Positions 57,364 to 64,000 of a DNA stretch of 64,000 bases are shown here, piece by piece; within the stretch, counting starts at the first letter, position 1, and every line of letters starts with the position of its first letter. Source of the DNA: Rhipicephalus microplus (taxonomy: Eukaryota; Arthropoda; Arachnida; Ixodida; Ixodidae); assembly GCF_043290135.1 (NCBI RefSeq), contig NC_134703.1:114429005-114493004 (forward strand), in the 5' to 3' direction. Under the pieces are notes generated by a model. That model did no database searches. It was not told where the DNA came from and was given only the letters and a program-made list of their open reading frames with translations. The position numbers and the translations under genes were made by a program.

Positions 57364-57864
57364 ATGCCCAGGCAACGCCGGGAAAAGACCGACGACGAAA
57401 TTGCAGCGGAGAAGCGCCTACGTGCCGACGTCCGTCGTCTCAATCGTGCCCTGGAAACGCCCGAGCAACGAGCCCGGCGGCAAGCGAGAGACCGCGCGTC
57501 GAGGTGCGCCCGGAGGCAACAGGAAAGAGACCAGGTGCGCGACGCAGGAATCGTCTGCGACCGAGAGGCGAAGCAAGCGTACCGGGCGGCAGAAACACCC
57601 GAAGCTCGTGCCAAACGGTTAACCAAGGCCCGCCAAGCACAACGGAAACGCCGGCAAGCAGAAACTGCAGAAGAGCGCGCCCGAAGACGTGCAAAAGACC
57701 GTGATGCCAAGCGAGCCCGCCGTGAGGCAGAAACTCCAGAAGAGCGTGCCCAAAGACGTGAAAAAGACCGTGAAGCCAAACGAGCCCGCCGAGAAATGGA
57801 AACTCCAGAAGAGCGCGCCCAAAGGCTTGCAAAAAAACGTGAAGCCATGCGAGCCCGCCGTTAG
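57364..57864 (+). CDS. Helitron-type basic repeat N-terminus, truncated
   Basis: ATG at 57364 starts 'MPRQRREKTDDEIAAEKRLR', followed by tandem units of about 17 residues of the form 'ETPEERAQRREKDREAKRAR', until TAG at 57862. Such Arg/Glu-rich repeats open many Helitron and Helentron proteins. Here the frame ends without the Cys-rich block, and AATAAA follows at 57969-57974. An upstream Met (57292) is possible, but the start chosen matches the usual opening. It is head-to-head with the Helentron remnant at 56718. It may be a truncated transposon gene, or an expressed small basic coiled-coil protein. Confidence 0.55.
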   Translation: MPRQRREKTDDEIAAEKRLRADVRRLNRALETPEQRARRQARDRASRCARRQQERDQVRDAGIVCDREAKQAYRAAETPEARAKRLTKARQAQRKRRQAETAEERARRRAKDRDAKRARREAETPEERAQRREKDREAKRARREMETPEERAQRLAKKREAMRARR

Positions 57865-57968
57865 ACAAAAGGCACAAGCGCTTGGCGCGATAACTACCCA
57901 ACACCGTGAGGCCAAGCAAACCTACCTCGGCGTCTACTTCATGCGCACAGTCATTGACCCTTCCACGC

Positions 57969-57974
57969 AATAAA
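57969..57974 (+). promoter_or_regulatory. AATAAA polyadenylation signal
   Basis: About 105 bases after the stop of the basic-repeat frame. Confidence 0.45.
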
Positions 57975-59720
57975 ACACATACATGCCTCACAAATGGTTC
58001 TTCCTTGCTACTGCTACCAACGGCTTACCCTGACACGCGGGTGGCACTCAGCAAGCCTCCTCCATCCCTTCCGGTGACTGGCCTGGACCGATGCGAGCGG
58101 CGTTTGTTGGTTCGCCTGCACCGGCAGCGCCTGGCCTGCGGCACGCATGTATTACGCGGGTCGCACTCATAGCCTGCGTGGCGAAGGTGCGGCGACGACG
58201 AAACGCTGCAGCATATTGGGCACTTTTAGCTGACCGATTTCGTGCTCCATTCTCCATTCCGCTCAACAATACCGGAGCGCAACGCGTTTTCGGTTTTAGC
58301 CAAGCGTCGTTCGGTCAGCGCAATCGCGACGCCACCAGTGCATGACAGTTGTTGTAATGGAAAACGAAAGTTAGTCTCATCTTGCTGCAAGATAAAAAAA
58401 AACTGTTTTAAAAGAGTGTGGATTCATTTACTGTTTGACGCATGAGCATCTTTTTAACACCTTCTCTTAGAGCTAAACTACAATCGATGCCTTCAAGGCA
58501 GCCCAAACGCGTTTTAAACGCCCGGCCCCGATGCAGCGCGTTCACCGCGTTGCTTTGTGGCGAATCAAGCTAAAGAGCTTTTCTAGATAGGTGGAAGAGT
58601 GGCTATTGTTACAAACTAAATTGTTACTATTGTTACATAATATCGCTTATCGAATATTCGCGATGTCCCTTTGACGGAAGTACCAAAAAAACATCTTGAG
58701 ACGCTCCTTCCAATCTGAAGTGTCAGCTTGAGATTGTTGCGTGCAACTTTCCCCCACATGCGTGGATTCTCGAAGCAATTGGCTGCGACGACTTCTTGGA
58801 AGAGGCACAGATTCTTGTGCGTCCTATATGTGCCGTGGGTGCTTGCTAACTTGCTTGCCGAACAACAACTGCGTTTCCCGACCAGCGTATACTCGCGGCA
58901 CAAGAGGCTGCCGTTTTGGTCGTTTCTCCTCGCGTCAGGTGATCCGTCGCTCGCTACGAAGGTCCACTCACACGCTCAGCACCTGACCATCTGGCGCATG
59001 CGCAGTGGCACAACCACCGACTGGCAGAGCGGAGTGGGAGGCACAATGTGGTTCAGAAAAGTACCTATTATTTGCTCTTGGCCACAGGGCGTTGCGTGAT
59101 GGTGAGCCAATATTGCCTGCGCGGTCTGCCTGCGGCAATGGTAGAAGATGCACATCCTTTTTCCCGCGTGCTCAAAGACGCAAGCCCTCCGAGCCTTCCT
59201 CAAGTTCTGTGCTTCTGCGGACCTCACTAACTTACAGGCGAACACTTTAGCTTCGTACTACTGGCTGTACTGACAAGACTCTCTCTTACCATGCCTTTCA
59301 CTTTTTTTCTCTTCTCTTTTTGCTATCGTCTTTACTTCTCCCTCCCCCCCCCCCCCCATCTCTAAAAGCGCTGAGCGTTGCCTCCGCGACACGAGGTACA
59401 AAATAGCGGCCTTTCTAGTTCTTCCTCTTTCATTTACCTCTCTCTCTTTTCTGCAAAATATTGTGCTACAGTACCACGTGCGACCAAACGTTGCTGCCAT
59501 TTCGTGGAGGTACGGACACGTATCATGCCAGCAATAATAAGTGGTAAATGAAATCTGGTCAAACAAAGCTGCATTGCGTTCTTCGTGCTAAGATGGAAAT
59601 GGTACGAGAACAGCATTATGGGTGGCCACGGATGAGACCAAGACTCGCGTAGTACGGCCGGCAGAAGTCTCGTCTTTCGATGACATTTGTAGCGAAGCAC
59701 GCAGATACGTGCGGCTGATT
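57975..59720. other. Unassigned intergenic sequence
   Basis: No gene was recognised. A poly-C run lies at 59345-59358. Frames at 58616-58903 and 58976-59245 have no resemblance I can name. Confidence 0.3.
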
Positions 59721-59724
59721 TCTT

Positions 59725-60210
59725 AGGGGCGAAGCTCCTTAGGCCGTAGGTTGTTCCCTCCTCTGTCGTCGTAGTAGTAGCATGTAGCCACCTCTAGTTT
59801 ATGAGTTGCTCAATAGATGGCGTTGTGTGTGTATGTCCCTGGGTATAATATAACTAGATGGCGTTTGTAGTTTTCACAGCATATCCACGGGGTGAATGAT
59901 GATGAGTGGGGGGAAGCGTCCGTCCATGTGTTCTTCCGTCCGTGCTTCTGCCGTCCGTCTGTCCATCCGTCTATGCGTCCGTGCTTCTATACGTCCGTCC
60001 GTCCATCCATGCTTCCGTCCGTCCGTGAGTCCATCCATGTGTCCGTCCGTGCTTTTATCTGTCTATCTGTCCATGCATCCGTCAATCCGTACGTGCGTGC
60101 TTCCATCCACCCATCCGTCCGTCCGTCCAAGCGCACGGACGAACGGACGGGTGGACGGACGCTTCACTCCACTCATCATTCACTCCGTGGGCATGCTTGA
60201 TTTTTTACAT
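59725..60210. mobile_element. Foldback element with GTCCGTCC minisatellite core
   Basis: The inverted arms are 'CACGGGGTGAATGATGATGA' with 'GAAGCGTCCGTCC' (59884-59925) and the matching complement at about 60151-60190. Many CCGTCCGTCC units lie between and switch to the inverted GGACGGAC near 60130. 'GGGGCGAAGCTCCTTAGGC' at 59729 and 'GCGAAGTACCTTAGGC' at 60212 are shared outer motifs. A relative lies at 42390-42668 inside the gypsy element. Confidence 0.65.
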
Positions 60211-60562
60211 GCGAAGTACCTTAGGCGGGGGCTGGGTGTAAGGCGGGGCTTTGTTCATCCCTCCCGTGGCATCCACGACCCCAATGCGAATGCGTATCTC
60301 CTCTCTCTTCTCTAGAATTTTGAGGTGTCGCGGCAACTCGAAGCCGAATCAGAACACAAACGTCGAGCAGCGAATCCCGAAGCGACCAGGCAACGAAACG
60401 CTTGAAGGGAGTGTTGCAACCCGGGACCGATGGTGCGAACGCGCGGTTCAAGCGAGAGGAATAAACTACTCTATTCATCCCATCTTGAGGGAAATGAGCT
60501 TTTTCTAGACCGAAGCATCGGTCACAGCTGCATAGTGTGTTACCAGCTTTGGTTATAGCAAC

Positions 60563-61110
60563 ATGACCAAGGTCCGCAGGATCCCGAACGAACAACAACG
60601 GAACGCGGTCGTCGGCGTGCTGCGAGAGCAGTTCGGGCCGGCGAGTAACAACGACGGCCACCACGGTGATTTCATGGAGTGCTCATTTTGCAAGAAGGCG
60701 TCAACGTCAATCCACGTGCCCCTGATGAGCGTGACCAACGGTTACCGCTACCCGATGAAACCCGTGCATTGGTCCGAGCTGAATTCGGTCGACGAACGGC
60801 TCATCACGCCGTGTCTGCCTTTCATGAGCATTCGACGCGTCACACACGGCCACGGGCAATAACTGATCAAGGGCCAAGTCGTGAACGTGCCCATCGAAGT
60901 GCAAGAACTCGTGCGATTCGCCCAGAAATGTCTTCGATGACGTGGCAGTCAATGCGCACATCTAACAGTCTCGCTTACCGGACATAATGGTGGCCTTTCG
61001 CAGTCACCAGGCGAGAACCACTATTTTAGACGACTTGCTTAAAAGTGTGCAGGAGCATCCGGCTGAAGGGCTGCTAGACACCGAAGCTCTCCACGAACTG
61101 CGGGTAATGA
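60563..61110 (+). pseudogene. Helitron-like N-terminal domain, decayed
   Basis: From 60563 the frame reads 'MTKVRRIPNEQQRNAVVGVL', 'DFMECSFCKKASTSIHVPLM', 'NGYRYPMKPVHWSELNSVDE' and 'RLITPCLPFMSIRRVTHGHG', then TAA. The same reading continues as 'LIKGQVVNVPIEVQELVRFA', then after a shift 'VFDDVAVNAHI' and 'LLDTEALHELR'. This is the conserved block before the Rep domain of Helitron-like proteins. Stops and shifts show it is dead, and the Rep/helicase part is absent. Confidence 0.75.
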
Positions 61111-61299
61111 GCAAGTTATTATATTACGTAGACAGGAAAGCATACGATAGGACCTAACTCATAAACCACGGCTTCAGGAAGTTGGATGTACATTTACTCC
61201 TTGGAGCTTTGCATATTTGACAATTTAATGTTTTCATTAATTATTATGTAAACAAATTAGTTCCTAATAATACTGAAGGGCAAGTTTGCGGCAATGATT

Positions 61300-61595
61300 T
61301 TTAAGCATGCACAAGTTTCTGTAAACGCATTCACAAACCGGGTGACGAAATGAAAATCGTACACTCAGCCGCGTGCGCGACTTCGTCGCGTCCTGCTGGA
61401 CCTAGAAGGATGTTGTTTTCATTCATTCCATTCTCGCGGATGCTCAAGACACGGCACATGCGCATCATCGCTGGTCCCTGTAGCCTGCCGACCAGCTACA
61501 AGCCCATCGCCATGCTGCGCGTGATTCTCTGTTATGGTGGCTAGATATCCCTAAATAGACTCGGACAGCGTGCGGCAGTTCTTCGCGGTGAGTTG
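61300..61595 (+). pseudogene. Broken duplicate of the SLC9C-like exon at 580-705
   Basis: 61437-61590 repeats the exon ('AGPCSLPTSYKPIAMLRVI' is identical in translation). The acceptor AG is lost (CGCGG instead of CACAG), and a short insertion carrying TAG replaces 'PWI'. Flanking intron sequence on the left (61300-61436) also matches 1-55 and 500-579. The same (CATA)n tract follows on the right. It is a partial duplication, not a working exon. Confidence 0.88.
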
Positions 61596-61616
61596 TCTTG
61601 CGCAGTTCTCTCTCTA

Positions 61617-61648
<32 letters not shown>

Positions 61649-61661
61649 CACACACACACAC

Positions 61662-61962
61662 ACATACATACATACATGCATACATACATACATACATACA
61701 TACATACATACATACATACATACATACATACATACATACATACATACATACATACATACATACATACATACATACATACATACATACATACATACATACA
61801 TACATACATACATACATACATACATACATACATGCATACATACATACATGCATGCATGCATGCATACATACATACATACATACATACATACATACATACA
61901 TACATACATACATACATACATACATACATACATACATACATACATACATACATACATGCATA
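61662..61962. repeat. (CATA)n microsatellite with CATG variants
   Basis: About 300 bases, preceded by (CT)n and (CA)n runs. It is the counterpart of 943-1190. Confidence 0.97.
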
Positions 61963-61969
61963 CGTTGCG

Positions 61970-62966
61970 ACGGTAATCTGCACACGAAACCGGTATGACA
62001 CGAACCTGGGCTTCGGTGCTGACTAAGAAGCGAGCACCAGAGCTCTTTATCAGAGACATGAAAAAGGCGGCATAACTTTGGACCAGTACCACTTGCCGAC
62101 GTCAGTGGCCAGCGGTCGCATTTCCCGAACAGGAGCGCGGGGGAGTACGCTTGCGAGAAGAGGAACCGAATAGGCGGTGGTACCGGCACACAGTCGAGGA
62201 GGAGCCGCCCTTGGCTGAAGTCCCGTAGAGTGTGGTGCCGTCGTGGAGCGACTATGTAACTGGAACCTGGATGACGGTCGTTGATGCGATGGTAGAAAGT
62301 CATCGAGACGCCTGGCGATGGCGTCCAAACGGTTCTCAATGCTCGCAAGGGCAGGGCTGAAGTGATGGCCGATGGCGGTGTGGTGACAGCATTGAGGGTA
62401 TGTCTTCGTGAGAAGTCGGCTACTCTATCAGCCATTTCAGCGAGCGTGTCTAAGGAGACATCGCCTGCAGCCATGAGTGCAGGAAACATGCTCTGCGGTA
62501 AGAGCTGGAGGAACAACTCACGCAATAGCTTCTCCTCTGGAGGGGCGCATGGGCCCCCAAGGAGCTGGCGCATGCGTCGCAGGAGCTGTGATGGGCGAAA
62601 GTCACCGAGCTATTTAACTGTGACGAGCTATTGGAATCTGCTGTGTTCGGACTCGGACTTGCGGGAAACTATTGCTGCCTTCAACGTGTCATACGGATGG
62701 CTCGAATGCGGCGACGCTAGTATATCATCTAGGTTTGCAGTTACGTCCGGAAGCAAGGAAGACAGCAGGTGCGAGTACTTGGGACTGCTGGCTGGTGATT
62801 TGTCGTGGACGGAATAGCACCTCAACTTGCACGAACCTTGTGCTGGGGTTGTTGGCCAAAATGGTGGCCGAGTGATATGCGGGGACGCCGCCACCGCAGC
62901 ACCACTAGGTCGGGCATCTTGGGCGTCAAACCCGGTAGGAAGGGTGGAAGAGCCGGCGGGATCCAT
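61970..62966 (-). pseudogene. Gypsy-type gag fragment
   Basis: It starts at 62966 ('MDPAGSSTLPTGFDAQDARP', 'ITRPPFWPTTPA') and continues 'KYSHLLSSLLPDVTANLDDI', 'HPYDTLKAAIVSRKSESE', 'LRELFLQLLPQSMFPALMAA' and 'LASIENRLDAIARRLDDFLP' with frame changes and a stop. This is a typical tick gypsy gag. It is cut off by the (CATA)n tract before pol, and no pol follows. Confidence 0.83.
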
Positions 62967-62996
62967 CCGGGATGGTTGGGGCTGTATGTTCTTTAT

Positions 62997-63200
62997 CGGG
63001 TCACCAATAATGTCGGAGCTAACACGATAAAGATGCAGTCACGACAGCGTTGAGTTTCGAACCGATTTTTTTATTCTCACACTGTACACACAGCGCGAAT
63101 GCCAACTTCTTTGACAGTCGTGCCGAAGTGCTGCAAGCTATTATAAAATGCGACACATTTCAGGCATTATAGCAGTCAATGAATTGAAACGTAAAGCCGT
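62997..63200 (-). mobile_element. PBS and probable 5' LTR of the gag fragment
   Basis: The minus strand has TGGTGACCCG (63006-62997), a common gypsy primer-binding site, right before the gag start. The sequence above it to about 63200, with a TATA-like 'TTTTATAATAG' on the minus strand, is the likely LTR. Its outer end was not located. Confidence 0.5.
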
Positions 63201-64000
63201 TTTGAAGACATAACCAAATGTTACATTGTTTGTCATGGCTCTTGAAAGAGTAGCACCGATATCACAAAAGTTAATTTTTCATTATTTGCGCAGTGTAAGT
63301 AAACATAGACCAAATCAATCGTACATTTTCATAAAGCTTGCAAACTCAGTCAGCAGTATCAAACAAGTTGATGTATTGATGCGGCAACTAGGTGGTCAAT
63401 TAGCAACCGACAGGTGCTTGCGAAAATGCGTTGAGTTATCAACCTCCCATTACCTTCCTCCAAAACCTCCGCGAACTCAGTCTAGAGCGAGAGAGAGAGA
63501 TAAAGATGCAAGGAAAGGCAGGGAGGTTAACTCAGTCTATATCACTAGTAAACATAGAGGGCTGAGTTATACTCAACACTCGCCTGTCTCTCCACTCTCC
63601 GCGCCATTCTCGTGGCCTCCATGCGCCCACATTTTTCCCCGGCATACATTCCACCGACATTCACTGCACTTTGCAAATGACGTGGTAGTATCATTGAACA
63701 CCTCCGTCTGAGCAAATCGAATTTATTCGACATCAGGAGCGAACTTGCAACGTAGACCTTCCGTCACCCTGTCGTTCATGATTTTTATTCTTCTATTCTA
63801 GATCTTGGGTCAAAGTTCTGGTGTGCGCCATACAATGAAATGACTTATTCAAATTCCCAGTAGCTCATGTTATGTGCTGTGGGAACAGGCAGACAGATGA
63901 CGATGCTGAGACCACAAATTAGGTCTTTCATCTGAAGCCATTTATGCTGACGAGAGCAAGAACAGACGCGACTATTTAACGCTTGTTGCGTCATCATTAT
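63201..64000. other. Unassigned sequence at window end
   Basis: A 161-codon frame (63226-63711, +) crosses a GA-rich tract and looks like chance. No gene was recognised. Confidence 0.3.

Noticed and set aside
57689..57973. 94-codon frame overlapping the basic-repeat frame
   Set aside because: It is the alternative frame of the same tandem repeat.

Overview
The window is eukaryotic, almost certainly from a hard tick (Ixodida, probably Metastriata). The main evidence is several copies of the tRNA-derived tick SINE of the Ruka type, with A and B boxes, the conserved 'CACGTTAAAGAACCCCAGG' body and a (TCAA)n-like tail. Large introns, abundant microsatellites and dense old transposons fit this. 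I see no bacterial gene organisation. About 80% of the sequence is intron, repeat or transposon.

Two host genes can be assembled exon by exon, both on the + strand. (1) 580-6126 holds the last seven exons, all separated by phase-0 introns, of a gene whose product resembles the C-terminal half of a sperm-type Na+/H+ exchanger (SLC9C/NHE10-like), with its cyclic-nucleotide-binding fold; the 5' part lies before the window. (2) 21856-33584 holds a complete six-exon gene for a 471-residue predicted pseudokinase. It lacks the beta-3 lysine and the DFG motif, has an unrecognised C-terminal extension and an acidic tail region, and its first intron appears to be GC-AG. A broken copy of the first SLC9C-like exon, with the same neighbouring (CATA)n tract, recurs at about 61.3-61.96 kb.

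Mobile DNA dominates the rest. 6.7-13.2 kb contains three copies of a MITE-like family with ends reading GGGAGTTTTAGTGCTGGGTAC. A P element (13206-20341) is inserted in the terminal repeat of the third copy. It has about 34-bp inverted repeats and an exact 8-bp target duplication, and the empty site can be read from a paralogous copy. Inside this P element sits an apparently intact PIF/Harbinger pair: a 315-aa Myb/SANT-like protein in five exons on + and a 392-aa DDE transposase on -, convergent. The P element's own THAP transposase on - is broken and internally deleted. Two further degenerate P/THAP transposase loci lie at 45.4-50 kb (+, with a LINE 3' fragment inside) and 52.4-54.9 kb (-, split by a SINE with a 13-bp duplication). 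38114-43211 is a complete but decayed Ty3/gypsy element on -, with about 155-bp LTRs, PBS, PPT and a 5-bp duplication. Other gypsy pieces lie at 9.1-9.7, 24.8-25.3 and 62-63.2 kb. 55.4-61.1 kb is rich in Helitron/Helentron relics, including an internally deleted copy that joins the N-terminal zinc-finger region directly to the C-terminal endonuclease domain. Several foldback structures and long microsatellites complete the window.

All assignments come from reading translations, splice sites and repeat boundaries by eye. No database search was run, so family names rest on recognised motifs.
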